A DNA stretch of 43,824 nt. It comes from an uncultured Prevotellaceae bacterium (GTDB lineage Bacteria; Bacteroidota; Bacteroidia; Bacteroidales; Bacteroidaceae). Of this stretch, positions 7,366-15,556 are shown in pieces (the stretch's first letter is position 1; each line of letters begins with the position of its first letter). The notes below the pieces were generated by a model. That model was not told the origin of the DNA, made no database searches, and saw nothing but the letters and a program-made list of their open reading frames with translations. The DNA is taken from positions 1 through 43,824 of the forward strand of contig CACYKE010000019.1 in NCBI GenBank assembly GCA_902774925.1. Reading direction: 5' to 3'. The position numbers and the translations under genes are program-made.

Positions 7366-8811
7366 ATGAAAAAAGGTATAATCATGATGCTTTCTGCCGT
7401 GATGGTGGTAGTGATGACAGGCTGTTTCGGCAGCAAGGCGTCGTTAGCATCGGGCGGTGAAGTGACAGGAACGAGTGGCCGTGCATTTACGGAGCCAACG
7501 CCTCATGGCATGACGCTCATCAAGCGTGGTCACCTGAAAATGGGTATCGACAAGCAGGACTCGTTGTGGGGTAAGCAGACGCCTATCCGCGACATTTCTG
7601 TAGAGGGTTTCTGGATGGACGAGCATGAAGTGACGAACTCCATGTATCGCCAGTTTGTCAATTATGTGCGTGACTCCATTCTGCGTGAGCGTCTGGCAGA
7701 CCCTGCCTATGGTGGTGACGAGAGTTACAAGATTGAGGAAGACAAGAACGGTGACCCCGTGCCGCCTCATCTGAACTGGAAGAAGGCACTGCCGCGCAAG
7801 CCGAACGAGGACGAGCAGCGTGCTTTCGAGAGCCTGTATGTGACCAATCCTGTAACGGGTGAGAAAGCGCTCGACTGGCGCCAGATGAACTACCGTTACG
7901 AGATTTACGACTATACGGAAGCTGCCAAGCGTAAGTATCGTCCGAACTTCGAGGAGCGTGTGTTGAATACCGATATGCGTCCTACGGGCAACGAACAGGT
8001 ATGGATTTCGAAGGATACGGCCTATATCAACGACGAGGGTCAGATCGTTCGCGAGACCATCAACCGTCAGTATACCGGTCCCTGGGATTTCCTTAACACG
8101 TACATTGTTAATATATATCCCGATACGACCTGTTGGGTGAACGACTTCCCCAATGCGGAGAATGAGACCTATATGCGCTACTATTTCACCAATGCCGCCT
8201 ATAACGACTATCCCGTAGTAGGTGTGACGTGGGAACAGGCCAACGCCTTCTGCGCCTGGCGTACGGAATATCTGTTGCGCGGACTGGGTCCTGCTGCACG
8301 GTTCGTACAACGCTACCGCCTGCCGACAGAGGCTGAGTGGGAATATGCTGCACGTGGTAAGGACCAAACGGAATTCCCTTGGGAGAACGAGGACGTGATG
8401 AACGGCAACGGCTGTTTCTATGCCAACTTCAAGCCCGATAACGGTAACTATACCAAGGACGGCAACCTGATTACTAGTCGTGTGGGTATCTATTCGTCGA
8501 ACTCGAACGGACTGTACGATATGGCAGGTAACGTGGCCGAGTGGTGTTCGACTATCTATACGGAGGCTGGTGTGGAGTCGATGAACGACATCAACCCCCA
8601 GCTCAGGTATAATGCCGCCAAGGAAGACCCCTATCGCCTGAAGAAGAAGAGCGTCAGAGGCGGTTCGTGGAAGGATCCCGAGAGCTATATCCGTTCCGCT
8701 TGGCGTACGTATGAGTATCAGAACCAGCCGCGCTCGTACATCGGATTCCGTTGTGTGCGCTCGTTGGCCAATACCACCAGTGATAAGATTAAAGTAAAGA
8801 AAGGTAAGTAA
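7366..8811 (+). CDS. porK: Type IX secretion ring lipoprotein PorK/GldK (SUMF1/FGE fold)
   Basis: 481 residues from ATG 7366. This start gives a proper lipoprotein signal with lipobox VMTGC (Cys at about residue 19); the upstream TTG at 7342 would add an implausible hydrophilic leader. The mature protein has the formylglycine-generating-enzyme-like fold: GFWMDEHEVTNSMYRQFVNYV near the N-terminus, YRLPTEAEWEYAARG in the middle, NGLYDMAGNVAEWCSTIY, and RGGSWKDPESYIRSAWR with GFRCVR at the end. These are the canonical blocks of GldK/PorK. In the T9SS it forms with PorN a large periplasmic ring tethered to the outer membrane. It is followed after 2 nt by porL. Confidence 0.95.
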   Translation: MKKGIIMMLSAVMVVVMTGCFGSKASLASGGEVTGTSGRAFTEPTPHGMTLIKRGHLKMGIDKQDSLWGKQTPIRDISVEGFWMDEHEVTNSMYRQFVNYVRDSILRERLADPAYGGDESYKIEEDKNGDPVPPHLNWKKALPRKPNEDEQRAFESLYVTNPVTGEKALDWRQMNYRYEIYDYTEAAKRKYRPNFEERVLNTDMRPTGNEQVWISKDTAYINDEGQIVRETINRQYTGPWDFLNTYIVNIYPDTTCWVNDFPNAENETYMRYYFTNAAYNDYPVVGVTWEQANAFCAWRTEYLLRGLGPAARFVQRYRLPTEAEWEYAARGKDQTEFPWENEDVMNGNGCFYANFKPDNGNYTKDGNLITSRVGIYSSNSNGLYDMAGNVAEWCSTIYTEAGVESMNDINPQLRYNAAKEDPYRLKKKSVRGGSWKDPESYIRSAWRTYEYQNQPRSYIGFRCVRSLANTTSDKIKVKKGK

Positions 8812-8813
8812 TC

Positions 8814-9617
8814 ATGACTACATACAGCAAACTGAATATCGTCTACCGCTTACAGAAGTGGATGGACAGCGTGCCGGGACAGACGTTCCTGAACTACGCC
8901 TACAGCTGGGGTGCCTCTATCGTTATTCTGGGTACACTCTTCAAACTGACCCACCTGCCAGGAGCGAACTTCTTCCTGTTCCTGGGTATGGGCACTGAGG
9001 TGTTTGTGTTCTTTATCTCAGCCTTCGACCGTCCGTTTGACAAGACAACAGACGGTATGGACCTCGACTTGCACGTAGGTGAAGAGACAGAGGCAGTAGA
9101 TGCGACAGCTGCTCCTGCCGTTGCTGGTGGTGGCACGGTCATCATCAATGGTGGTGGTGCTGTCGGCGGAGTAGTTGGCAACGGAGAAGAAGCCGCCCGT
9201 TGGGAAGGTGGCGCTGCAGAACACGCTGAAGGCGGAGCTATCAGCTTTGGCGGAGGCGGTGCAGTTGTTGGCGGTGTTGTTGCTCCCCAGCAGCCGGAGG
9301 TACAGCCGATGGGTGAAGAGTTGAAGGAAGCTACTTCAAATTACATTGACGAGTTGAACCGTCTGACGGAGATGTTGACGCAGGTTTCTGAACAGAGCAA
9401 GCGTCTGACGCGCGACTCAGAGGAAATGGAGAACCTGAACCGCACGCTGACAGGTATCAGCCGCGTCTATGAGATGCAGTTGAAGAGTGCCTCGGCACAG
9501 ATCAGTACCATCGACGAGATCAATGAGCAGACGAAGCACATGGCTGAGCAGATTCAGGAACTCAACAAGATTTACGCCCGCATGATTGAGGCTATGCAGA
9601 TAAAGGCTAATATTTAA
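8814..9617 (+). CDS. porL: Type IX secretion inner-membrane motor stator PorL/GldL
   Basis: 267 residues. Two N-terminal membrane helices (about 22-42 and 45-62) contain GASIVILGTLFKLTHLPGA and FFLFLGMGTEVFVFFISAFD; the membrane Glu in GTEVFVFF is the acidic residue thought to couple proton flow in the GldLM motor. A Gly/Ala-rich linker follows (about 100-165), then a cytoplasmic coiled-coil tail (about 175-267, LTEMLTQVSEQSKRLTRDSEEMENLNRTL). PorL and PorM form the proton-driven motor that powers T9SS. The Gly-rich linker is unusually long and repetitive, a normal site of variation in the family. Confidence 0.95.
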   Translation: MTTYSKLNIVYRLQKWMDSVPGQTFLNYAYSWGASIVILGTLFKLTHLPGANFFLFLGMGTEVFVFFISAFDRPFDKTTDGMDLDLHVGEETEAVDATAAPAVAGGGTVIINGGGAVGGVVGNGEEAARWEGGAAEHAEGGAISFGGGGAVVGGVVAPQQPEVQPMGEELKEATSNYIDELNRLTEMLTQVSEQSKRLTRDSEEMENLNRTLTGISRVYEMQLKSASAQISTIDEINEQTKHMAEQIQELNKIYARMIEAMQIKANI

Positions 9618-9618
9618 T

Positions 9619-9652
9619 CGGAATAACGGAATTACGGAATACCGGAATAACG
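9619..9652 (+). repeat. Word-repeat tract, cggaata type, between porL and porM
   Basis: cggaataa, cggaatta, cggaatac, cggaataa fill nearly all of the 45-nt spacer. The 14-mer CGGAATTACGGAAT (9627-9640) recurs inverted in the P-ATPase at 42052-42065. Confidence 0.75.
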
Positions 9653-9662
9653 AAAAATAATT

Positions 9663-11228
9663 ATGGCAATCAAGAAAAGACCCGTTTCACCACGTCAGAA
9701 GATGATTAACCTGATGTACGTCGTACTGATGGCTATGCTGGCGTTGAACGTCTCGAACGAGGTGCTCAACGGCTTCTCGCTGGTGGAGGAAAGTCTGAAA
9801 CGTACCACCATCAATGCCACGAAGGAGAATCTGGCCATCTACGACGACTTTGCCGTGCAGATGAAGAAGAATCCCCAGAAGGTGAAGCAGTGGTATGATA
9901 AGTCGCAGAAGGTGAAGCAGATGAGCGACAAGCTCTATAACCTTGCCGACGAACTGAAACTGGCTATTGTCCGCGAAGCCGACGGTGACGATGGTGACGT
10001 GAGAAATATCCGTAACAAGGAAGACTTGGAAGCTGCTACCCAGGTGATGCTGGCTCCCGGTCGTGGTCGCGGCAAGGAACTGTTCGACGCCATCAACAAC
10101 TATCGTAATGAGATGCTGAAGATGGCAACGGACTATCACCAGAAGAAAGCTATTGCTTCGAACCTGACGACAGACATTCCCAAGGAAGTGCAAACGATGG
10201 GTAAGAACTGGCAGGAATATATGTTTGAGTCGATGCCTACTGCCGCTGCCGTGACGTTGCTGAGCAAGTTGCAGAACGACGTGCGCTATGCAGAGGGAAT
10301 GATTCTCCATACGCTGGTGTCGAACATCGACGTGAAGGATATCCGTGTGAACGCACTGAATGCCTTTGTCATTCCCAATTCGCAGACCATCGTTCGTGGT
10401 GATAAGTTCTCGGCACAGATTGTAATGGCAGCCGTCGATACCACGCAACAGCCCCAGATATTCATCGGAGGCAAGGAAGTGAATCTGCCTAACGGTCTTT
10501 ATGAGACGGTGACTGGTCGTACCGGTGACTTCACGCTCTCAGGCTATATCCAGGTGGAGAATGGTAACGGCGAACTCATCAAGCGTAACTTCGAACAGAA
10601 ATATACGGTGGTTGACCCCTCGGCAACAGTCAGTGCCGACCTGATGAACGTGCTTTACGCAGGTTATAACAACCCACTGAGTGTCAGTGTGCCTGGTGTT
10701 CCTCTCAACAAGGTACAGGCCACAATGAGCGGTGGTACGTTGCAGCCCGTAGGTCCAGGCAAATATATTGCCCGTCCGACAGCCGTCGGTCAGAATGTGA
10801 CCATCACCGTGACATCGACCAACACAGGACGCGCGCAACAGATGGGACAGTTTACGTTCCGCGTGCGCCGTCTGCCCGACCCCACGCCGTATATTGCCAT
10901 GAAGGACGACTCAGGCAGTCCTGTACGCTATAAGGGTGGCGGACTGTCGAAGCAGCAACTGATGAGTGTTGACGGTATTGGTGCCGCCATTGACGACGGT
11001 ATTCTCGATATCGCCTTCAAGGTACAGAGTTTCGAGACGGTATTCTTCGACAATATGGGTAATGCCGTGCCGATGGTTTCTGAGGGTGCCAGTTTCTCAG
11101 CTCGTCAGAAGGATACCTTCCGCAAGTTGCAGCGCAACAAGCGATTCTACATCACACGTGTCAATGCGATTGGTCCTGACGGCATATCGCGTAAATTGAC
11201 CACTTCGATGGAGGTTATTGTAAAATAG
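9663..11228 (+). CDS. porM: Type IX secretion motor/periplasmic shaft protein PorM/GldM
   Basis: 521 residues. The start MAIKKRPVSPRQKMINLMYV followed by VLMAMLALNVSNEVLNGF is diagnostic for GldM: a single N-terminal membrane helix (about 15-35) that packs in the PorL motor. The remaining roughly 480 residues are periplasmic, a helical first domain (about 40-220) and then a series of beta domains including PSATVSADLMNVLYAGYNNP. The dimer reaches through the periplasm to the PorK/PorN ring. The spacer before it (9618-9662) is almost entirely a repeated cggaata word. Start choice is secure because the N-terminal motif is conserved. Confidence 0.96.
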   Translation: MAIKKRPVSPRQKMINLMYVVLMAMLALNVSNEVLNGFSLVEESLKRTTINATKENLAIYDDFAVQMKKNPQKVKQWYDKSQKVKQMSDKLYNLADELKLAIVREADGDDGDVRNIRNKEDLEAATQVMLAPGRGRGKELFDAINNYRNEMLKMATDYHQKKAIASNLTTDIPKEVQTMGKNWQEYMFESMPTAAAVTLLSKLQNDVRYAEGMILHTLVSNIDVKDIRVNALNAFVIPNSQTIVRGDKFSAQIVMAAVDTTQQPQIFIGGKEVNLPNGLYETVTGRTGDFTLSGYIQVENGNGELIKRNFEQKYTVVDPSATVSADLMNVLYAGYNNPLSVSVPGVPLNKVQATMSGGTLQPVGPGKYIARPTAVGQNVTITVTSTNTGRAQQMGQFTFRVRRLPDPTPYIAMKDDSGSPVRYKGGGLSKQQLMSVDGIGAAIDDGILDIAFKVQSFETVFFDNMGNAVPMVSEGASFSARQKDTFRKLQRNKRFYITRVNAIGPDGISRKLTTSMEVIVK

Positions 11229-11261
11229 TTTAGAGTTAACAGATAAGAGATAATAGAAGAT

Positions 11262-12314
11262 ATGAAAAGAGTATTGTTCTTATTGATGATAACGCTGGTG
11301 GCTGGAGCTGTAAGTGCTCAGCCTAAGGCTCGTCGACAGCAACAGCAGCAGAAAGCCCAGCAGCAGGCACAGCCGACGCAGAGTCAGGGAATGTCGATGC
11401 GTGCCCGTTTGTCGTTTCCTACTGCCGTGGAAATGCCCGAAAATGTCGTATGGCGTCGTGACATCTATCGTGAGATTGACCTCAACGATGATGCCAATGC
11501 AGGTCTCTACTATCCCGTAGAACCTATCGACAAGCAGCTGAACCTGTTTACCTATGTCTTCAAACTGGCGCTGAACGGTTACATCCCCGTCTATGAATAC
11601 CGCTTGGACGGTAATGAGGTGTTTACCGATTCTGCCAAGGTTCAGATGAGGACGGTGTTGGACAACTATCACATCTTCTATGAAGAGCGTGACGGCAAGT
11701 TGCGTGTTGACAACAGCGATATTCCCTCGGCAGAGGTGAAGATGTACTATCTGAAAGAGAGTGCTTATTTCGATGATGCCAACTCGACATTCCACCGTAA
11801 GGTACAGGCCGTGTGTCCTGTGATGATACGTGAGGATGACTTTGGCGGTGAGGCTTCGAAATATCCGCTGTTCTGGGTGAAATACGCCGATTTGGAGCCC
11901 TTCCTGAGTCGTCAGACGGTGATGACCTCGAATCTGAACAATGCCGCAACGATGTCGATGGAGGATTATTTCACGATGAACCGTTACCTGGGTAAGATTT
12001 ATAAAACCAACAACATGCTGGGTAAGACGTTGGCGCAGTATTGTCCGAACGATTCTGCTCTGGCCAAAGAGCAGAAGAAGATTGAGGCCGAGTTGAAGGC
12101 CTTCGAACAGAATATCTTCGGTGACCAGCATAAGAAGGACTCGCTGGATTCTATTGCTAAGCTCGATCCTCGCCAGTTGAAGGCTGCCAAGAAGTCGAAG
12201 AGTGGCAAGACAGGTAGTTCTTCGTCGGCAAAGGTCAAGAGCAGCAAGCCCAAGAAGAGCAGCTCTTCGTCGTCAGGCTCTGCCAAAATGAGCGTACGTC
12301 GCCAGAGACATTAG
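11262..12314 (+). CDS. porN: Type IX secretion ring protein PorN/GldN
   Basis: 350 residues with a signal peptide (MKRVLFLLMITLVAGAVSAQ), then a Gln/Ala-rich run and the conserved GldN core beginning ENVVWRRDIYREIDLNDDAN and continuing NAGLYYPVEP, through PLFWVKYADLEPFL to MEDYFTMNRYLGKIYKTNNM. PorN binds PorK to make the periplasmic ring and contacts PorM. The last 45 residues form a Lys/Ser-rich tail (KKSKSGKTGSSSS and on), a common family feature of unknown use. The 33-nt spacer after porM holds a weak gataagagataa-type word. Confidence 0.95.
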   Translation: MKRVLFLLMITLVAGAVSAQPKARRQQQQQKAQQQAQPTQSQGMSMRARLSFPTAVEMPENVVWRRDIYREIDLNDDANAGLYYPVEPIDKQLNLFTYVFKLALNGYIPVYEYRLDGNEVFTDSAKVQMRTVLDNYHIFYEERDGKLRVDNSDIPSAEVKMYYLKESAYFDDANSTFHRKVQAVCPVMIREDDFGGEASKYPLFWVKYADLEPFLSRQTVMTSNLNNAATMSMEDYFTMNRYLGKIYKTNNMLGKTLAQYCPNDSALAKEQKKIEAELKAFEQNIFGDQHKKDSLDSIAKLDPRQLKAAKKSKSGKTGSSSSAKVKSSKPKKSSSSSSGSAKMSVRRQRH

Positions 12315-12339
12315 AAAATAATTTGCTTTAAATAGAAAG

Positions 12340-12984
12340 ATGATGAAGAAAATTTTAACACTTATCGTGATGGCTGTCGCTATAGCTATGCCGTCGAATG
12401 CTCAGGTGACGTTTGGCTTGAAGGGCGGTCTGAACTTGACGAATATCTCTGACTTCTCTTTTAGTGCAGCTGGCGTAGATAATGCCATTAAGAACAAGGC
12501 GGGCTTTTTTGTCGGTCCGACAGTGAAATTCACTTTGCCTATTGTTGGTTTAGGCATTGATGCTTCTGCTTTGTACGATCAGCGTGAGGGTAAGGTTGAA
12601 AGTGATGGAGGAGAGGATATGACTCTTAAGTCTCAGTCCATCCAGATTCCCATCAATTTACGCTATGGCTTTGGTTTGGGCGAAAGCGCCAGCATCTTTA
12701 TTTTTGCCGGTCCTCAGTTTGGTTTCAACATAGGCGACAAGAATAAAACATGGACAGACTACAAAAACAATGCTTGCGAATGGACTCTCAAGAGTTCTAC
12801 CTTCAGTGCGAATGTTGGTCTGGGTGTAATGCTGTTAAAACATCTGCAGTTTACTGCCAACTATAACATCGCTTTTGGCAAGACTGGTGAGGTGGATGTA
12901 AAGAGTGCTGCCGAGAGCACTTGGAAGACGGTTACCGGTGCAAAAGCCAACGCCTGGCAGATTGCTTTGGCATATTATTTCTGA
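12340..12984 (+). CDS. Outer-membrane beta-barrel protein (PorT/OmpA-barrel-like)
   Basis: 214 residues with signal peptide ending SNAQ and immediate barrel strands: VTFGLKGGLNLTNISDF is the typical start of the Bacteroidota outer-membrane beta-barrel domain (PF13568-like). Further strands such as IQIPINLRYGFGLG and QFTANYNIAFGKTG lead to a terminal ALAYYF ending in Phe, the barrel-insertion signal. About eight strands fit the length. It lies 25 nt after porN and before the operon's terminator, so it is probably co-transcribed with the T9SS genes; whether it takes part in secretion is not shown. Two ATGs stand in tandem at the start. Confidence 0.8.
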   Translation: MMKKILTLIVMAVAIAMPSNAQVTFGLKGGLNLTNISDFSFSAAGVDNAIKNKAGFFVGPTVKFTLPIVGLGIDASALYDQREGKVESDGGEDMTLKSQSIQIPINLRYGFGLGESASIFIFAGPQFGFNIGDKNKTWTDYKNNACEWTLKSSTFSANVGLGVMLLKHLQFTANYNIAFGKTGEVDVKSAAESTWKTVTGAKANAWQIALAYYF

Positions 12985-13011
12985 TTTCAATCACACAAGC
13001 AATAATTAGTG

Positions 13012-13047
13012 CCTCCGACAATTTGGGTTGTCGGAGGTTCTTTTTTT
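13012..13047 (+). terminator. Rho-independent terminator of the T9SS operon
   Basis: A perfect 10-bp stem, CCTCCGACAA (13012-13021) with TTGTCGGAGG (13028-13037), has a 6-nt loop and is followed by TTC and seven T residues. Confidence 0.95.
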
Positions 13048-13072
13048 ATGATTATTAACCTTAAATGATGAC

Positions 13073-13114
13073 AACACGTGTTTTTGAACGTCTTATAAAC
13101 AACTATTAATAGTT
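13073..13114. promoter_or_regulatory. Two palindromes in the leader of the PUL operon
   Basis: AACACGTGTT (13073-13082) and AACTATTAATAGTT (13101-13114) are perfect palindromes 18 nt apart, between the T9SS terminator and the first PUL gene at 13126. No clear TAnnTTTG box is seen, so a regulator or alternative sigma may be needed. Candidate operator; no factor identified. Confidence 0.45.
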
Positions 13115-13125
13115 CGAACTAACAA

Positions 13126-14022
13126 ATGAGTGAATTAAAGTTAAGAAGATGTCTCTTGGTGGGCATTGTTGTAGTGTTAGTCGCACTGCCGCTTGGCATG
13201 TGTGCCCAACAACAGCAGCAATACCGCGTGGCCGCTTGCGACTGGATGATGCTAAAGCGCCAGAAACTGGGAGAGTTCCAGCTCGCCAAGGACATCAATG
13301 CCGATGGTGTGGAGGTCGATATGGGTCCGCTGGGAAAGCGGGTGCTGTTCGACAACAAATTGCGCGAACCTGCGTTCCAGCAATTATTCCGACGGACGGC
13401 CGACTCGCTGGGCGTAGCGGTGCCCTCGATAGCTATGTCCGGATTCTTCGCACAAAGTTTCCTCGAGCGAGAGAACTACAAAGACCTGATAGTCGATTGC
13501 CTGAACACAATGGATGTCATGGGTGCCCAAGTGGCTTTCCTGCCTTTAGGCGGCAGTGGAAACGATTGGAAACAGCATGGTGAAGCTCGTCAGGAGATGG
13601 TTCGTCGGCTGCATGAAGTAGGCGAGATGGCTCTTGCACGAGGCAAAGTCATTGCCATTCGCACCCAACAGGATGCTCGCGCGGACCTTATTTTATTAAA
13701 GGAGGTCAACAGCAAGGGCATCAAGATTTACTATAACCTGCAGGATGCCGTCGATCAAGGATTATGTCCCTGCAAGGAACTGAAAACGCTGGGAGCTGAG
13801 AATATCGCGCAGATTCACGCTTCGATGACCGATAGCGTGACGCTCGACAAAGACCCGCGTATTGATCTGCACAAGGTGAAGAAGACACTCGACAAGATGA
13901 AATGGAGCGGGTGGCTCGTCGTAGAACGCAGCCGTAATGCCCAAGACGTCCGTAATGTCCGAGGCAACTTCGGCACCAACGTTGCCTACTTAAAAGAGAT
14001 ATTTCAAAAACTAATCAAATAA
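13126..14022 (+). CDS. Periplasmic sugar phosphate isomerase/epimerase-like TIM-barrel protein
   Basis: 298 residues. A signal peptide ends near LGMCAQ, followed by a Gln run. The rest is a xylose-isomerase-like TIM barrel (AP_endonuc_2 superfamily) of the exported Bacteroidota type: INADGVEVDMGPLG, AQVAFLPLGG, KIYYNLQDA, ENIAQIHASMTD, and a C-terminal WSGWLVVERS followed by RNVRGNFGTNVAYLK. Some usual active-site positions look changed: the strand where relatives have a Glu reads AIRTQQDA, with Arg. The His in QIH and the Glu in VVERS remain. Activity may be altered or lost. It heads the transcription unit with the DUF5123-type lipoprotein (10-nt gap) and SusCD. Substrate unknown. Confidence 0.75.
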   Translation: MSELKLRRCLLVGIVVVLVALPLGMCAQQQQQYRVAACDWMMLKRQKLGEFQLAKDINADGVEVDMGPLGKRVLFDNKLREPAFQQLFRRTADSLGVAVPSIAMSGFFAQSFLERENYKDLIVDCLNTMDVMGAQVAFLPLGGSGNDWKQHGEARQEMVRRLHEVGEMALARGKVIAIRTQQDARADLILLKEVNSKGIKIYYNLQDAVDQGLCPCKELKTLGAENIAQIHASMTDSVTLDKDPRIDLHKVKKTLDKMKWSGWLVVERSRNAQDVRNVRGNFGTNVAYLKEIFQKLIK

Positions 14023-14032
14023 GTCAAACTAA

Positions 14033-15520
14033 ATGAAAGATTTTATGAAGAAGAATCAATTCTTTACGTACAGTAAGATGTGCGTGCTTGCCCTCACAGG
14101 AGCAAGTGCTCTGCTCCTTGCTTCGTGCGCCAAAGATGGTTTCGACGACGAATCGTTCGACAGCGGTGTGTCGAATACGCAGGTAGCAACGATATCTGCC
14201 GACGACATTACGATCACACCCAGTGCAGACGGTAAGTCGCAGACTTTTACTTGGCCCGTCGTTATGGGAGCTGGAGGCTATCGTGTCAGTCTGATTGACG
14301 TAGCAAACCCCGACAAGCCGATTATCAACGACAGTATTGTGGACGGTTGCTCGGTAAAAGGTGATCGCGAAGAGGATGTCAACTACAAACTGACTATTCT
14401 TCCCTTGGGTAACAAACAGAAGAACAATACCGATGCCAGTGCCGCTGTGGAGAAGCTGTTCTCTACCTTTGCTGAGGCTTTCGCCACACTGTCCAATGGT
14501 GCTGACCTATTCCAGTATTTCACTGAGAACCCGTTGCCCGATACCACCGACGAGCTGATAATTTACTTAGAGGCCGGTGGTAAGTATACTATGTCGGGTA
14601 CCATCGACTTCAGTAACCACAACGTGGTGCTGCGTACAGCCAGCAAGACCAACTATGCCACCATAGTCTATGGTGAGAACGGAAGTCTGGAGTACTGCGG
14701 AAAGCTCACACTGAAATATCTTAACTTCGACTGTGCACTGTCGACGAAACCCGTGCTGGCATTCAGTGCGACACCTGCAGAGGGAATTCTCGACACTAAC
14801 AATAACAACCACAATCAGATTAAAGATCCAACGGCAATCATGAACTGTAATTTCACCGGTGTTACAGGAATGTTTATGTATGATAACAAGGTAAAGTATT
14901 GCCTAAAGACTTTTGTGATGGATAACTGTCTGCTACACCTTGAGTCGGTAAAGATGTCGAACAATTCGATATTCTACATCTACGACGGTGGCGGATTCAT
15001 CAACGACTTCACAATAACAAATAGTACCGTATGGAATACTGGCGAAAGCGACCAGAAGTATTTTGTGCGCTATAACAACTCAGGGCGTTGCGACCGTGCC
15101 GGCTACAACACCAACTCGATGACCTTCCTTAACAACACCTTCTATAATATCTGCAAGGGCGGCCAGATGTGTAACCACGGTGGCTTCGACGGAAGGAACA
15201 CATCAAACTATGACATTGAGAACAACATCTTCGTTGACTGCGGTAATAAGCAGGTTCCCCGCCGTATCATCGGACGTCGTGCAGAAGGCGCAGATATCAA
15301 GTTCGGCTATAACACCTATTGTACTTATGAAAATGGTGTAGCGACCTTCGAACTTGAGGGTGCCCCTGACACCGTAGAGGGTGCTAAGATGGAGTACGAC
15401 GACAGTAAAACAGCATTGCAAACTGATCCAGCCTTTGTCAACGTCGCTAATGGAGACTTTACTCCGCAAGGTGCTGAGCAAGTTGCTCGCAAGACTGGAG
15501 ATCCACGTTGGCTCCCTTAA
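14033..15520 (+). CDS. DUF5123/DUF4957-type surface lipoprotein with beta-helix domain
   Basis: 495 residues; lipobox LLASC puts the lipidated Cys at about residue 33. Residues about 45-130 form a fibronectin-III-like domain (TFTWPVVMGAGGYRVSLIDV). From about 150 a right-handed beta-helix begins, with Asn-rich turns (NCNFTGVTGMF, ITNSTVWN, FLNNTFYNI, IENNIFVDCGN) as in pectate-lyase-like folds. The end, GDFTPQGAEQVARKTGDPRWL, is the typical DUF5123 terminus. Such proteins accompany SusC/SusD in pectin loci and are thought to bind or process polymer at the surface; catalytic residues cannot be assigned here. It lies before susC rather than after susD, which is less common. An alternative start at 14045 is possible. 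Confidence 0.8.
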   Translation: MKDFMKKNQFFTYSKMCVLALTGASALLLASCAKDGFDDESFDSGVSNTQVATISADDITITPSADGKSQTFTWPVVMGAGGYRVSLIDVANPDKPIINDSIVDGCSVKGDREEDVNYKLTILPLGNKQKNNTDASAAVEKLFSTFAEAFATLSNGADLFQYFTENPLPDTTDELIIYLEAGGKYTMSGTIDFSNHNVVLRTASKTNYATIVYGENGSLEYCGKLTLKYLNFDCALSTKPVLAFSATPAEGILDTNNNNHNQIKDPTAIMNCNFTGVTGMFMYDNKVKYCLKTFVMDNCLLHLESVKMSNNSIFYIYDGGGFINDFTITNSTVWNTGESDQKYFVRYNNSGRCDRAGYNTNSMTFLNNTFYNICKGGQMCNHGGFDGRNTSNYDIENNIFVDCGNKQVPRRIIGRRAEGADIKFGYNTYCTYENGVATFELEGAPDTVEGAKMEYDDSKTALQTDPAFVNVANGDFTPQGAEQVARKTGDPRWLP

Positions 15521-15556
15521 TATATAATAAGGTCTAATAGTAAAAAGGAAAAGACT

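Noticed and set aside
9100-9300. Gly/Ala-rich stretch in porL as a repeat element
   Set aside because: Codons vary and the region is a normal variable linker between the membrane helices and coiled coil of GldL-type proteins.
12169-12314. Low-complexity Lys/Ser tail of porN as a frameshift artefact
   Set aside because: The frame stays open to a normal stop, and Lys/Ser-rich tails are common in PorN/GldN.
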